Position numbers and translations under genes: made by a program
Source: Paraburkholderia sp. BL23I1N1
Lineage (GTDB): Bacteria > Pseudomonadota > Gammaproteobacteria > Burkholderiales > Burkholderiaceae
Length of the DNA: 64,000 bases
Assembly (NCBI RefSeq): GCF_003610295.1
Contig: NZ_RAPV01000001.1
Coordinates: 682,001-746,000 of the forward strand
Direction: 5' to 3'
Shown here: piece by piece, positions 10,606 through 20,138 of the stretch
Layout: the number at the start of each line of letters is the position of its first letter
Numbering within the stretch: position 1 is the stretch's first letter
Notes under the pieces: model-generated
Database searches by the model: none
Told to the model about the DNA's origin: nothing
Seen by the model: the letters and a program-made list of their open reading frames with translations, nothing else

Positions 10606-11298
10606 TCATTCGACGATAGGTAGCGCATGCACGCGGTAAGCGTGGCGCAGCGTGCGGTTCAGGATGGGGTCGTGCAGTTCGAGTTCGAGCGCGTCGCCGT
10701 CGGCCATGCCGACGATCCCGCCCTGGACGGCCAGCGTGCCGCAGAACATCGCGGCGCCTTCCGTGACGGGCGCGCGCTCCAGCAGATCGACTGTCGGCAG
10801 CAGCGAGGCGACGGTGCCTTGCTGATAGATGCGGCGCTCGCCGTTGCAGGTCACCGCGAAAGCACGCAGTTCAAGCTGATCCCAGTGGCCGGCGACATCG
10901 TCGAAACGCCATGCGTCGCGTGCGACCGGCTTCGGGCAAACCTGTTTGGACACAGTGACGCCGTAGGCCTCGACTTCGCGGTCGGTGTGATCCGATCCGA
11001 CGGTGACGAGCAGCCCCGCCTTCGAGCGCAGCAGCACGCACTCCGCTTCGCCGCTCGACTTTACGCCGACCACGTCGATCTGTTCGGCCTGCGTCAGCAA
11101 CTCCGCGCCGAGGCGATAGAAGCAGGGCGTGGTGGACGGCCGCTTCACGCCGAGCTCGGCCAGTTCGGCGATGTGATGCTCGATCGCCGCCTGATCGCGC
11201 CCGGCCCAGCCGGCGATCGTCAGACGATTCACTTCGACGCTTTCGGCGCGCCGCTCGCCGGAACGATCTACCACATTGAACGACACCTGCTGCATCAC
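10606..11298 (-). CDS. DUF2848 family protein
   Basis: A 230-residue cytoplasmic protein of the DUF2848 family, recognised from VTVGSDHTDREVEAYGV, SKQVCPKPVARDAWRF and LLPTVDLL. Its fold is reminiscent of fumarylacetoacetate-hydrolase-like proteins, but no activity is established to my knowledge. It is the first gene of a strand run with an ACS transporter, a GntR regulator and an amidase, which suggests a catabolic step on an imported amide or acid. Either of two adjacent ATGs (11298, 11295) could be the start. Confidence 0.85.
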   Translation of the reverse strand: MMQQVSFNVVDRSGERRAESVEVNRLTIAGWAGRDQAAIEHHIAELAELGVKRPSTTPCFYRLGAELLTQAEQIDVVGVKSSGEAECVLLRSKAGLLVTVGSDHTDREVEAYGVTVSKQVCPKPVARDAWRFDDVAGHWDQLELRAFAVTCNGERRIYQQGTVASLLPTVDLLERAPVTEGAAMFCGTLAVQGGIVGMADGDALELELHDPILNRTLRHAYRVHALPIVE

Positions 11299-11320
11299 TC
11301 GACTCCCAAGAAAATATGCG

Positions 11321-11343
11321 TCAAATATTATTGTGATATTTCA
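11321..11343. promoter_or_regulatory. Candidate operator upstream of the DUF2848 gene
   Basis: AAATAT (11323-11328) and ATATTT (11336-11341) form an inverted repeat 25-43 bases upstream of the DUF2848 start, and seven of eight bases match if the arms are extended. It lies in the AT-rich intergenic region shared with the divergent antiporter gene. Binding by the nearby GntR protein is only a guess. Confidence 0.3.
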
Positions 11344-11515
11344 CTGGTGTCCAGCGTGTCAAAAAAGTTTCGGATGACGCGGTTAGCTGTGTGCCTTGTG
11401 TGCTTTGCGCTCCGGTGAATCCCATGCCCTTTCGACGTTTGCGCGATTCGGTGCGACGCATGCGTGCGTTACACTGCTTTTTTTGAGACGTTACTATTTG
11501 TAAGGAAGCGCATTC

Positions 11516-13273
11516 ATGCATCACGGTATCGGCTTCATTCAGGATCTGGCGGTCGTGATGGCGCTCGCCGGCGTCGTCACCGTGCTGTTCCATCGCCTGA
11601 AACAGCCGGTGGTGCTGGGCTACATCGCCGCGGGCGTGATCATCGGGCCGTACACGCCGCCGTTTCAGCTGATCCACGACGAGCAGACCATCCAGACGCT
11701 CGGCGAACTCGGCGTGGTGTTCCTGATGTTTTCGCTCGGGCTCGAATTCAGCCTAAGCAAGCTGTTCAAGGTCGGCGCGACGGCGATCGTCGCGGCGCTT
11801 TCCGAAATCGTGCTGATGCTGTGGATCGGTTACGAGATCGGCAGCGCGTTCGGCTGGAGTCCGATGGACTCGCTGTTTCTCGGCGCGATTCTCGCGATCT
11901 CGTCGACGACCATCATCGTCAAGGCGCTGTCCGAGTTGGGCCTGAAGCGCGAGAGCTTCGCGCAACTGGTGTTCGGCATTTTGATCGTCGAGGACATTCT
12001 CGCCATTGCGATGCTGGTGCTGCTCTCCGGCATTGCGCAGACCGGCCAGTTGAGCGCGGGAGTCGCCGTTGTGACGCTCGGCAAGCTGTTGCTCTTCATG
12101 ACGGTGTCGCTGGTCGTGGGCATTCTGGTCGTGCCGCGCGCGTTGAACTACGTGGCGCGCGCCAAAAGCGACGAAATGCTGCTGGTGTCGGTGCTTGGGT
12201 TCTGCTTTGGCTTCTGTCTGCTGGTGGTGAAGCTCGACTACAGCATGGCGCTCGGCGCGTTCCTGATCGGCGCGATCATGGCCGAGTCGCGTCATCTGCA
12301 TCGGATCGAGCACCTGATCGCGCCGCTGCGGGACGCCTTTTCGGCGATCTTCTTCGTGACGATCGGACTCATGCTGAACCCGGCCGTGCTGGTCGACTAC
12401 GCATGGCCGATAGCGGTGATTACGGTGGCGGTGATCGTCGGCAAGATCGTTTCATGCGGCCTCGGCACTTTTCTCGCTGGCAAGGATGGACGCACGGCAA
12501 TGCGGGTCGGCATGACCGTCTCACAGATCGGCGAGTTCTCGTTCATCATCGCGTCGCTCGGCTTGACCTTGAAGGTGACGAGCGCGTTTCTGTATCCGAT
12601 CGCGGTGGCCGTCTCCGCGTTGACCACGCTTTTCACGCCTTACCTGATTCGCGCCGCCGATCCGCTGACGCAGCGCCTCGGGCAGGCGATGCCACCGACG
12701 CTCGCCAACGTGTTCAGCATGTATGGGCAGTGGCTGCGCAGCTTGAGCACCGGGACCGGCGAGCCGACGCTGTTCAGCATGACGCAGCGGATCATTTTGC
12801 AGATCGTCGTCAATCTCGCGCTGGTCGCGGCGATCTTCCTGATCGTGTCGTATAGCGCGCCGTACGCCAGCACGTTGCTCGCCCGCTGGATGGCTTCCGA
12901 GCCGATGCAGCGTGTGGTGCTGTGGAGCATCGCGCTGGTGTTGTCGATGCCGTTCCTGGTGGCGGTCTACCGCAAGACCAAGTCGCTCGCGCTGTTGCTT
13001 GCCGAGGTGAGCGTGCAGCCGGCGACAGCGGGGCGCTTCACCCGTGCGATCCGTTACGCGATCTCCGACCTGGTGCCGGTGGTCTCGATGGTCGGCGTGT
13101 TCCTGCTGGTCGCGGCGCTCTCCGGCAGCATTTTGCCGCCGACGGGTCTCCTGACCGCAGTGCTGGTTTGCGCCGCGCTGCTGCTGGCGCTGGTCTGGCG
13201 CTGGTGCGTGAAAATCCACGCGGCGATGCAGATCGCGCTGCGCGAAACGTTCGATGAACAGCCGGATCCTTAA
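11516..13273 (+). CDS. CPA2 family cation:proton antiporter (KefB/YbaL-like, no RCK domain)
   Basis: A 585-residue integral membrane protein with the Na+/H+ exchanger fold: LKQPVVLGYIAAGVIIGPYTPP, LGVVFLMFSLGLEFS, AILAISSTTIIVKALSELG and GILIVEDILAIAMLVLLSG. The ED pair in the last motif is the conserved ion-binding site. Kef-type proteins usually carry a C-terminal TrkA-N (RCK) domain. Here about 170 residues follow the transport domain and encode further membrane segments instead. It is a single gene divergent from DUF2848. It probably exports K+ or Na+ in exchange for protons. Confidence 0.9.
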   Translation: MHHGIGFIQDLAVVMALAGVVTVLFHRLKQPVVLGYIAAGVIIGPYTPPFQLIHDEQTIQTLGELGVVFLMFSLGLEFSLSKLFKVGATAIVAALSEIVLMLWIGYEIGSAFGWSPMDSLFLGAILAISSTTIIVKALSELGLKRESFAQLVFGILIVEDILAIAMLVLLSGIAQTGQLSAGVAVVTLGKLLLFMTVSLVVGILVVPRALNYVARAKSDEMLLVSVLGFCFGFCLLVVKLDYSMALGAFLIGAIMAESRHLHRIEHLIAPLRDAFSAIFFVTIGLMLNPAVLVDYAWPIAVITVAVIVGKIVSCGLGTFLAGKDGRTAMRVGMTVSQIGEFSFIIASLGLTLKVTSAFLYPIAVAVSALTTLFTPYLIRAADPLTQRLGQAMPPTLANVFSMYGQWLRSLSTGTGEPTLFSMTQRIILQIVVNLALVAAIFLIVSYSAPYASTLLARWMASEPMQRVVLWSIALVLSMPFLVAVYRKTKSLALLLAEVSVQPATAGRFTRAIRYAISDLVPVVSMVGVFLLVAALSGSILPPTGLLTAVLVCAALLLALVWRWCVKIHAAMQIALRETFDEQPDP

Positions 13274-13295
13274 GTTAGACGGTTCCGTGTCCTGG

Positions 13296-13325
13296 CCCGC
13301 AACAATGTGAGTAATTGTGTGCGGG
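13296..13325 (+). terminator. Possible terminator hairpin after the antiporter gene
   Basis: CCCGCA-ACAAT (13296-13306) pairs with ATTGT-TGCGGG (13314-13325) with one bulged base, 22 bases past the stop. Only three T residues follow, so termination efficiency is doubtful. Confidence 0.35.
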
Positions 13326-13401
13326 TTTGCCGGGCTTGCCGCGCTAGCGGATAATCAGGGCATATTCATTCGTTCGCGTGGAAGGCGCCTGTCTGACAGT
13401 C

Positions 13402-14910
13402 ATGAGCGAAAACAAACCTGAAAACGCCGGCAAGCCCGGCAGCCCATCGTCGCCGTCGCGGACGCCTACGCCTACGACGTCGTCAGTGCCGTCCGGCACA
13501 ACCCCTGGCGAAGCGAAACCCGCCACTTTGCCGCCTGAGCCGGTGGCCTCGCTACCGCTCTCCCACGAAGATTCCATTCAGTCCGCGATCAAGGACGTCG
13601 TGACGCCGGCGGCTGAGGAAGCCGCGGTGAGGTCGTCGACCGACGACCCTGAGAGCGCGTCCACGGTTACTCCCACCAGTCCGCAAACGGCGCAGCAACG
13701 CGACGCGGCCGAAGCGCGCAGTGCGGCTGCCGCGTCGACCGCGAAGCAGGAGGCCGAGGTCCATGAGCGCGAGGCAGCCGGCAGAACGGGCCATGTCGCC
13801 AAAGGTCCCGTTTCGCGTCCGATTACGGTCGGAGGCAGCGATCCGCTCGTCGGCGAATTGAGCGGGACGGCTGACGAGGTTGCCGTCACGGAAAAAGAAG
13901 GAACAGTGGAAGAGGCGGGGAAAGCTGCCGCCGCGGCTCGCCCGGCCGGCTCGCCGCCGCCGGGTTTTGGCGCTGCGCCAGACTTCACGGCATCGAATCC
14001 ACCGCCGCCGAACGCGTTGCCGCCTTCGCCGCCGCGCTATCTGAAGCAAAGCGATTCGGCGTGGACCGTGTTCGGCCGCATCGTCGCGGCGCGCGCGCGC
14101 CAACTGTTCGATCGCGCGGGCCAGAGGATCACGCAGCGTACGCTGCGCATCGGCGTGTCGGCGCGCATCTTCCACCCGGAGCCGGGCGCGAAGGGGCTGC
14201 GGGGCAAGACGCTGCAATACCTCGAGGAATCGATTGCGCACTGGGTCATGTCGCGCGACGTGCTGGTGTTCATGATTCCGACGGTCGGCCATCAGGGCAT
14301 GCTGCATCCGAGCAATATCCGTTTGCGCGACTATGCAAAGCATCTCGACGGCCTGCTGCTGCAGGGCGGCGCGGATGTCTCGCCGCAGTCCTATGCGGAA
14401 CAGGCGACGAGCCACGAGTGGCCGGGCGACCGCGTGCGCGACATGTACGAACTTGAACTGCTGCACGAGTTCATCGAGTCGGGCAAGCCGGTGCTCGGCG
14501 TATGCCGCGGTTGCCAACTGATCAACGTGGCGTTCGGCGGCACCCTGTACCAGGACATTGCCACCGACGTGCCGACCGCCGGTGCGCACGTCAACGAGAA
14601 CTACGATCAGCATCGGCACAGCGTTCATTTCCCGGATGGCTCGACCCTGGTCAATATGTTTCCGGGCCGGCGTGAGGCGATCGTCAACTCGATACACCAT
14701 CAGGCGGTCAAGACGCTTGGCCGCGATCTGAATATCGAGGCGGTATCGGCGTCGGACGGCATCATCGAGGCCGTGCGCTATCGGCGTGCGCCGTTCGTGA
14801 TGGGGGTGCAGTGGCACCCGGAGTTTCATCGAGCAGGCGGTCCGGAGTTGCTCGATTGCACGCCGTTGCTCGATACCTTCCTCCGGGTCGCGCGCGAAAC
14901 GCGGTTTTAA
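13402..14910 (+). CDS. Gamma-glutamyl-GABA hydrolase family (PuuD-like class I amidotransferase) with long disordered N-terminus
   Basis: Residues about 250-500 form a peptidase C26 / class I glutamine amidotransferase-like domain. They show LLLQGGADVSPQSYAE, the nucleophile Cys in GVCRGCQLINVAFGGTLYQD (about residue 367), SIHHQAVK and the His/Glu pair in GVQWHPEFH (about 470). PuuD-type enzymes hydrolyse gamma-glutamyl-GABA in putrescine breakdown. Residues 1-220 are rich in Pro, Ala, Ser, Thr and Glu with no recognisable domain, far longer than the roughly 250-residue family norm. The start at 13402 (MSENKPENAGKP) is preferred to 13378. No other putrescine genes are adjacent. Confidence 0.87.
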   Translation: MSENKPENAGKPGSPSSPSRTPTPTTSSVPSGTTPGEAKPATLPPEPVASLPLSHEDSIQSAIKDVVTPAAEEAAVRSSTDDPESASTVTPTSPQTAQQRDAAEARSAAAASTAKQEAEVHEREAAGRTGHVAKGPVSRPITVGGSDPLVGELSGTADEVAVTEKEGTVEEAGKAAAAARPAGSPPPGFGAAPDFTASNPPPPNALPPSPPRYLKQSDSAWTVFGRIVAARARQLFDRAGQRITQRTLRIGVSARIFHPEPGAKGLRGKTLQYLEESIAHWVMSRDVLVFMIPTVGHQGMLHPSNIRLRDYAKHLDGLLLQGGADVSPQSYAEQATSHEWPGDRVRDMYELELLHEFIESGKPVLGVCRGCQLINVAFGGTLYQDIATDVPTAGAHVNENYDQHRHSVHFPDGSTLVNMFPGRREAIVNSIHHQAVKTLGRDLNIEAVSASDGIIEAVRYRRAPFVMGVQWHPEFHRAGGPELLDCTPLLDTFLRVARETRF

Positions 14911-15537
14911 GCCTGCACCTTTGAGCCGCGCGTTCGAGTCTGGATTCTCAGGGTCGAATTCTTGTGGTGCGCATGCTGGCATGTTCGGCGGCAGCGCACC
15001 GCGCGGGAGTTTTCTCGCTCCCTCTCTCTTTCCCTTTCCCTTCGCTTTCTTATCGGGATGGAAGGTCGCTATTCGCCGGCCGTTGGCGGCACATTATCAA
15101 GATAGTCAGGATAGCGAGGGATTGTCGACCGAGGCGCTCGGGCCGCTCGATCATGCGTCGCGCGTTTTCTCCGACGGATCTTGTGCGGTCTCTTTTTCAT
15201 CGGGCTTGTGCGAAATAAAAACGCGCAGTCGAGCGATCTATTCATCGGGTTACTTATCTTCATATTGTCGCTCTGCTCAATGTTGGATTCGTGCGAACGC
15301 CATGCAGATTAGGAAATATCTGCATGACGGATGCCTGAGTCAGATTGTTGCGTTTTTGTCTTATCTGAAATATTTTATTTCGCGACTAATGGGCCCACCC
15401 AGCCAAATCATTCGTTATCGATTTATCTCGATTTATCTCGATTTAAAGTCTGTCAGTGTGGCACCTGAGTGCTTCGCTTATCAGCTAATCCGCGCGATAA
15501 TCTAAAGCTGTTTTGGATTTGCATGGAGCATGCACGT
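14911..15537. other. Long non-coding stretch upstream of the DUF2968 gene
   Basis: About 630 bases without a credible gene. The first part has a pyrimidine-rich run (about 15010-15050). The part from about 15170 onward is clearly AT-richer than its surroundings and contains a 10-base tandem repeat (15418-15447). A 194-codon frame on the plus strand shows no family features and I treat it as chance. Confidence 0.5.
15418..15447 (+). repeat. Three tandem copies of a 10-base unit, TCGATTTATC
   Basis: TCGATTTATC occurs at 15418-15427 and 15428-15437, then TCGATTTAAA at 15438-15447. The period equals about one helical turn, which places the T-rich segments on one face of the DNA. The repeat ends 91 bases before the DUF2968 start, so it could be a bent upstream element or a regulator-binding array. 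Confidence 0.7.
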
Positions 15538-16254
15538 ATGAAGTACCCCTTAGTTGTACGGCGCGCCATGCTGCTCGCGACCTCGTGTGCGCTGTTGCAG
15601 CATGGTGGGTTCGTGCTGGCAGCACAAAGCGGCGAGGCCGCACCTCTGGTCGGTACGCGCCCGGCCATGAATACGCTAACGCCGCAACCGGTCGCTGCTG
15701 CGCTGCGCAGTGCGGCTTCAGGCACGCCGGCTGCTGCCAGTGACGCACAAGGCAATGTTGCCGAACTGACGCAGATGATTCACGGCGCGAAGCTGAGCGA
15801 ATTGCGCACCACGTATAACGGCAGTTACGGCGCGAGTCTGTTTTTCTATCCGCAGGAAATGACGTATTACGTTGCGCTTTTCCAGAACAAGCATTTCTGG
15901 CGTGTGATCAAGTCGGCGGACGTAGGCCGAGCTGAAGCGGTCTACGCTGGCTTCGTCCAGCAGACGGAGCAACTCGCGGACGTCGAGATTCGCCGCACGC
16001 AGTTGCAGGCGCAGAAGGCGTATATTGAAGACATCATCGCGTTGTCGGAAGATCGCGCGAAACGGTTGCAGGCCGATCTCGACGTCGCGCGTACGCAGCA
16101 GGCCAAGGTCAACGACTATCAGCGGCAGACGCAAGGCGAGGCGGTTGCGCTGCACGCGGAAAAGGAAAAGGCGCAGGCACAGTTGCGTCAGGTGCAAGGC
16201 GAAGTCATGCAGTTGCAGCGGCAAACCGAGTTCGGATTGCCAACCCAGAAGTAA
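15538..16254 (+). CDS. DUF2968 family secreted protein
   Basis: A 238-residue protein with an N-terminal signal peptide (hydrophobic AMLLATSCALLQHGGFVLAA, then QSGEAAP). A DUF2968-like domain follows (VAELTQMIHGAKLSELRTTYNGSYGAS as separate blocks). From about residue 140 to 230 it is a long Gln/Lys/Arg/Glu-rich coiled coil. It is probably periplasmic. The family is largely restricted to Burkholderiales and has no known activity. The start at 15538 (MKYPLVVRR) gives a clean signal peptide; an upstream ATG at 15523 would add five residues. It ends at a strong terminator shared with the convergent neighbour. Confidence 0.85.
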   Translation: MKYPLVVRRAMLLATSCALLQHGGFVLAAQSGEAAPLVGTRPAMNTLTPQPVAAALRSAASGTPAAASDAQGNVAELTQMIHGAKLSELRTTYNGSYGASLFFYPQEMTYYVALFQNKHFWRVIKSADVGRAEAVYAGFVQQTEQLADVEIRRTQLQAQKAYIEDIIALSEDRAKRLQADLDVARTQQAKVNDYQRQTQGEAVALHAEKEKAQAQLRQVQGEVMQLQRQTEFGLPTQK

Positions 16255-16266
16255 GCGCGTGAGCGT

Positions 16267-16303
16267 AAAAAAGCCCGGCAAAACGAATTGCCGGGCTTTT
16301 TTT
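16267..16303. terminator. Bidirectional intrinsic terminator
   Basis: AGCCCGGCAA (16272-16281) pairs perfectly with TTGCCGGGCT (16289-16298). It is flanked by an A run on the left and seven T residues on the right, so it can stop transcription from both convergent genes (DUF2968 on plus, the hypothetical gene on minus). Confidence 0.93.
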
Positions 16304-16344
16304 GTGCCGTGATTTTGCGATAACGGTGCGCCTGCTTTACGAAC

Positions 16345-17559
16345 CTACTTCGCGAACTGATCAGGTACCTCGGTCACACGACGATGCGACATCTGATTGA
16401 CCCATTCTGTCCCAGCGTTTTCAGGCGGATTGATCGACGAGGCAGGGCGCGATGGTGGCGCAATATTGCGCAGGTGTGTGCCCGCTGACATGGTCATCGA
16501 CGCGTATTCTTCGGTGCCGAGCTGCGATGGCGCGAGTGGCGAGTAAGGACCCGCCGTCGACGGTTTCGGCGACGTTCGTTGTGCAGCCGCCGGCACGGTG
16601 ATCTGCGGCACGTCGTAATTCGTCGGCGAGATGCTTGGCAACTGCGATGGCAGTTGCGGCGACACCTGAGTCGCGATGATGGCCTGCGAACTGCGGCCGT
16701 TCCGTTCGTCCCGGCTCGGGGCGCTTTCGCGAAGCTTATCCCTGCGTCGCGAAACGTTTCTGCCGGCTGTAGCGTGCGGCGGCGCTGCCTTGACTGTCGT
16801 GACGATTCCCGTGGCGGGACTCGCCGTAAAATCGCGCCGCGGAGTCGCGGCAAGTGCCTGCGATGAAGTATCAGGCGACGCGGCTTCGGATGTGGAGACC
16901 GATCCAGACGCACCCGCCACGCTCGCTACATCCACAGGCAACGAAGCAGCGCCCGGTGCAGACGCCGCTGCACGGTTGTTAGCATCGGCGTAGGGCAGGG
17001 CAGCGACATCAGGCGAGTGACGACTCGCCAACTGCGCCTCCTGACGCACTGGGGCGTTTGTCGCTAGTTTGACCTCGCTAATCGCCTGACGCTGCGAGAG
17101 ATGGCCGAACGCAACCCAGGCAAGCATTGCGGCGCCGCCGAGTGCGCAAGCGCTACCCGCTAGCGCACCCCAATGCATCGACCCGCCGCGCGGAGAGGCA
17201 GGAACCGATGGTGCGCTGACCGTCGAGAAAGCGGCGGTTTCTGCGAAGGTTCGCGAAGCTTCATCAGCCGGTAGGTCGAACACGGTTGTCGAGGGCGCCG
17301 GCAAGGCGGAGCCTGGGGATGCAACCGGCGGCTTGCGCAACGATTCCCACTGGCAGAGCGCGCGAATGGTTTCCGCATTCAGACAAAAGGTACGTAACAC
17401 GGCCGCATAGAGCGCCTCGAGTTCCGCACGCAAACTGTACGCCGGCGGCAGCAGCGCCCAATCGCGGCCGAATGGCGCGGGCAGCAGGCGGCCCAGCGGC
17501 GACAGGCTCGGCAGCGGCATGGAGCCTTCGATCAGGGTGAGGGGGATGGTGGTCGACAT
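16345..17559 (-). CDS. Hypothetical single-pass membrane protein, Ser/Ala/Pro-rich
   Basis: A 404-residue protein I do not recognise. The first 90 residues look globular (LRAELEALYAAVLRTFCLNAETIRALCQWES). One membrane segment lies near residue 150 (MHWGALAGSACALGGAAMLAWVAF), followed by about 230 residues of low-complexity Ser/Ala/Pro/Thr sequence, so the topology is probably N-in with a periplasmic tail. The ATG at 17559 (MSTTIPLTLIEGS) is chosen over 17658, whose extra residues are not family-like. It is convergent with the DUF2968 gene. The 280 bases upstream, up to the GNAT gene, hold nothing I can name. Confidence 0.6.
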   Translation of the reverse strand: MSTTIPLTLIEGSMPLPSLSPLGRLLPAPFGRDWALLPPAYSLRAELEALYAAVLRTFCLNAETIRALCQWESLRKPPVASPGSALPAPSTTVFDLPADEASRTFAETAAFSTVSAPSVPASPRGGSMHWGALAGSACALGGAAMLAWVAFGHLSQRQAISEVKLATNAPVRQEAQLASRHSPDVAALPYADANNRAAASAPGAASLPVDVASVAGASGSVSTSEAASPDTSSQALAATPRRDFTASPATGIVTTVKAAPPHATAGRNVSRRRDKLRESAPSRDERNGRSSQAIIATQVSPQLPSQLPSISPTNYDVPQITVPAAAQRTSPKPSTAGPYSPLAPSQLGTEEYASMTMSAGTHLRNIAPPSRPASSINPPENAGTEWVNQMSHRRVTEVPDQFAK

Positions 17560-17840
17560 TGGTATCTTCGCAGCGCCTCGTAAAGGGACCGCGGGCTGGC
17601 GGCTCAGGGGGCTCTGGCTTCGAAGCGATGCGTGTGAAAGCGCGATACACAACGCCATATGGAAACGCCGTACTCAGGTCGAGCACGCCGCCGCATGAGC
17701 GGTCACTGAGAAGCCATCGGGGTGTGGAAGATGATGCCTGGAAGTGGCCCAACTAACGATCAGATTGATCCGAAAAAGGCGCGCCATTGAGTTCCGAGTC
17801 GGCCCGTTTTCGGACGACAACCAAAGAGGAAGCGCCTGTT

Positions 17841-18380
17841 TTATGGATCCAGCCGGTACACATAGCGCAACGCAGTAATATCCACGCCGCCCATATGATC
17901 GGGTTCGGCGCCGACAAACTGCCAGCCCTGCTTTTCATAAAAGCCGATCGCCGATGTGTTGCCCTCGAGTACGTAAAGGTACAACTGCCTCTCTCCTTGG
18001 GCGCGCGCCCAGTCCTCGGCCGCGCGCATCAACAGCTTGCCCGCGCCGATGCCCTGGTGCGCCGGCAGCGCATGCAGGTTGTCGAGCAGGACACCCCACG
18101 CGGACTCCGGTTGCCGTTCGACGCAGACAAAACCGATCGGCTCGTCCGCGAGTTCGGCGATCAGAACCATGCGACGCTCGCCGCCCGGCGCGCGCAGGCG
18201 CGCTTCCCAATAGGCGGCACGCTCCCGCGTCACTTCGCCGTCGAGAAATGCGTCCGGTAACAGGCCGCGATAGGTAGCCTGCCAGCTAGCGCTATGGATC
18301 GAGGCGATCAGTGCTGCATCCGCGAGAGTCGCAGGGCGCAGCGAAAGTGCGCGGGAGGTTTGCATCGGGAGGGTGGTCAA
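17841..18380 (-). CDS. GNAT family N-acetyltransferase
   Basis: A 179-residue GNAT domain protein. The beta-strand and acetyl-CoA loop are seen as LHALPAHQGIGAGKLLMRAAEDWAR (Q/RxxGxG/A motif near residue 115), followed by YLYVLEGNTSAIGFYEKQGWQFVG, a typical motif B. It transfers an acetyl group from acetyl-CoA to an amine or protein N-terminus; the substrate is unknown. The second ATG, at 18365 (MQTSRALSLRPA), is the likelier start because the family begins close to the LRPATLADA block. Confidence 0.9.
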   Translation of the reverse strand: MTTLPMQTSRALSLRPATLADAALIASIHSASWQATYRGLLPDAFLDGEVTRERAAYWEARLRAPGGERRMVLIAELADEPIGFVCVERQPESAWGVLLDNLHALPAHQGIGAGKLLMRAAEDWARAQGERQLYLYVLEGNTSAIGFYEKQGWQFVGAEPDHMGGVDITALRYVYRLDP

Positions 18381-18672
18381 CGGGAATTGCCTGTCTGCAA
18401 AAAGTTTACCGCAAGGGCGAGCCGGCGTTGTCTGTAATGAAACTGTATGAAATGCGCGACAGTGCCATGAACGGTAACATTACGTGTTGCGGCCTCCGGC
18501 TGTTTCACAACGTTTACCCTGATACCGCATGAATGCGTCCGGCATGAAAATGCAGCGCCCCCGGCGCGTTCTATCAAGTTGCCTGTGGCATCCGCTTGCC
18601 AACCGCGGTGAATCGTTTCAACTGCCTGAGCGCCACCGAGTCTGCGTGGCGACGGGTTAATCAGAGAATGTC

Positions 18673-19974
18673 ATGTCTACTGCGTCACACGCTACCGCTT
18701 CATCCAGAGAATCCAAAGTCAAGACAGTTTTCCGCGTGGTCAGCGGCAACTTTCTTGAGATGTACGACTTCATGGTCTACGGCTATTACGCCTCCGCGAT
18801 CGCCAAGACCTATTTCCCGAGCGGTAACGAATTTGCCTCGCTGATGCTGTCGCTGTCGGTATTCGGCGCGGGCTTCCTGATGCGCCCTCTTGGTGCAATC
18901 GTGCTGGGTGCCTATATCGACCATCACGGCCGGCGCAAAGGCCTGATTCTCACCCTCGGCCTGATGGCGCTCGGCACGCTCACCGTCGCGTCGATACCGG
19001 GCTACGCGACCATCGGCGTGCTCGCGCCCGTACTCGTGCTGGGCGGCCGGCTGCTGCAAGGCTTCTCCGCCGGGGTCGAACTGGGCGGCGTGTCGGTCTA
19101 TCTGTCCGAGATTGCCACCAAGGGCAACAAGGGCTTCTATTGCGCATGGCAGTCGGGCAGCCAGCAGGTTGCCGTGGTGTTCGCCGCGCTGATCGGCGTG
19201 ATGCTCAACAAAGTGCTGCCTGCCGACCAGATGACGGCCTGGGGCTGGCGCGTGCCGTTCCTGATCGGCTGCCTGATCGTGCCGTTCCTATTCCTGATCC
19301 GCCGTTCGCTGCAGGAAACCGAGGAATTCAAGGCGCGCAAGCATCATCCGAGCATGGGCGAGATCATGAAGACGATGGCCGCGAACTGGGGCATCGTGCT
19401 CGGCGGCATGGGCATGGTCATCATGACCACCGTGTCGTTCTACATGATCACGGCTTACACGCCGACCTTCGGCAAGGAAGTGCTGAAGCTGTCGTCGATC
19501 GATACGCTCGTGGTCACCGTCTGTATCGGTTTGTCGAACCTGGTCTGGTTGCCGCTCTCGGGCGCGTTGTCGGACCGCATCGGCCGCCGTCCCGTACTGC
19601 TGGTCTTCACGATCCTGACGATCGTCACCGCGTATCCGGCGCTCCAATGGCTGGTTGCCGAACCGTCGTTCGCCCGTCTTCTGGCGGTCGAGTTGTGGCT
19701 GTCGTTCCTGTACGGCAGCTACAACGGTGCGATGGTGGTGGCGCTGACCGAAGTGATGCCGGTCGAAGTGCGAACCGCCGGTTTCTCGCTGGCCTACAGC
19801 CTGGCTACGACGATCGGCGGTTTCACGCCGGCCATCTCGACGCTGCTGATTCACACCACCGGCAACAAGGCGGCGCCTGGCCTGTTCCTGGGCGTGGCGG
19901 CGATCTGCGGGCTGATCGCGACGCTGGTGCTGTATCGCACGCCGGCGTCGCGCGATCAGTATCGAACGGCTTAA
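18673..19974 (+). CDS. MFS transporter, metabolite:H+ symporter (CitA/tricarballylate-like)
   Basis: A 433-residue, 12-segment MHS-family carrier. Markers are [20 protein letters not shown], the loop [43 protein letters not shown] and [14 protein letters not shown]. This subgroup imports citrate or tricarballylate with protons. It is a single gene with its own terminator; the upstream 290 bases are divergent from the GNAT gene. Confidence 0.92.
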   Translation: MSTASHATASSRESKVKTVFRVVSGNFLEMYDFMVYGYYASAIAKTYFPSGNEFASLMLSLSVFGAGFLMRPLGAIVLGAYIDHHGRRKGLILTLGLMALGTLTVASIPGYATIGVLAPVLVLGGRLLQGFSAGVELGGVSVYLSEIATKGNKGFYCAWQSGSQQVAVVFAALIGVMLNKVLPADQMTAWGWRVPFLIGCLIVPFLFLIRRSLQETEEFKARKHHPSMGEIMKTMAANWGIVLGGMGMVIMTTVSFYMITAYTPTFGKEVLKLSSIDTLVVTVCIGLSNLVWLPLSGALSDRIGRRPVLLVFTILTIVTAYPALQWLVAEPSFARLLAVELWLSFLYGSYNGAMVVALTEVMPVEVRTAGFSLAYSLATTIGGFTPAISTLLIHTTGNKAAPGLFLGVAAICGLIATLVLYRTPASRDQYRTA

Positions 19975-20010
19975 GGTTGAGCTGACGGGTCACCGTTCAG
20001 CCGGACAAAC

Positions 20011-20043
20011 AAAAACCCCGCGTTCGTGAACGCGGGGTTTTTT
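20011..20043. terminator. Bidirectional intrinsic terminator after the MHS transporter
   Basis: ACCCCGCGTTC and GAACGCGGGGT (20015-20038) pair perfectly around a short loop. Five A residues lie before and six T residues after the stem. It sits between convergent genes. Confidence 0.93.
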
Positions 20044-20138
20044 CATGGGCGTCGCATCGCCACCTGGCAATCAGTTTCGATGAGACCGCCTCGCTAACTG
20101 AGGTGCAAGTCGTTTGCAACGGCCTTCATCACGCCTCG

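Noticed and set aside
13552..14982. 476-codon minus-strand frame opposite the PuuD-like gene
   Set aside because: Low-complexity Arg-rich translation, opposite a gene with clear catalytic motifs.
14921..15505. 194-codon plus-strand frame between the PuuD-like and DUF2968 genes
   Set aside because: No motif, odd composition and a pyrimidine tract inside; treated as non-coding.
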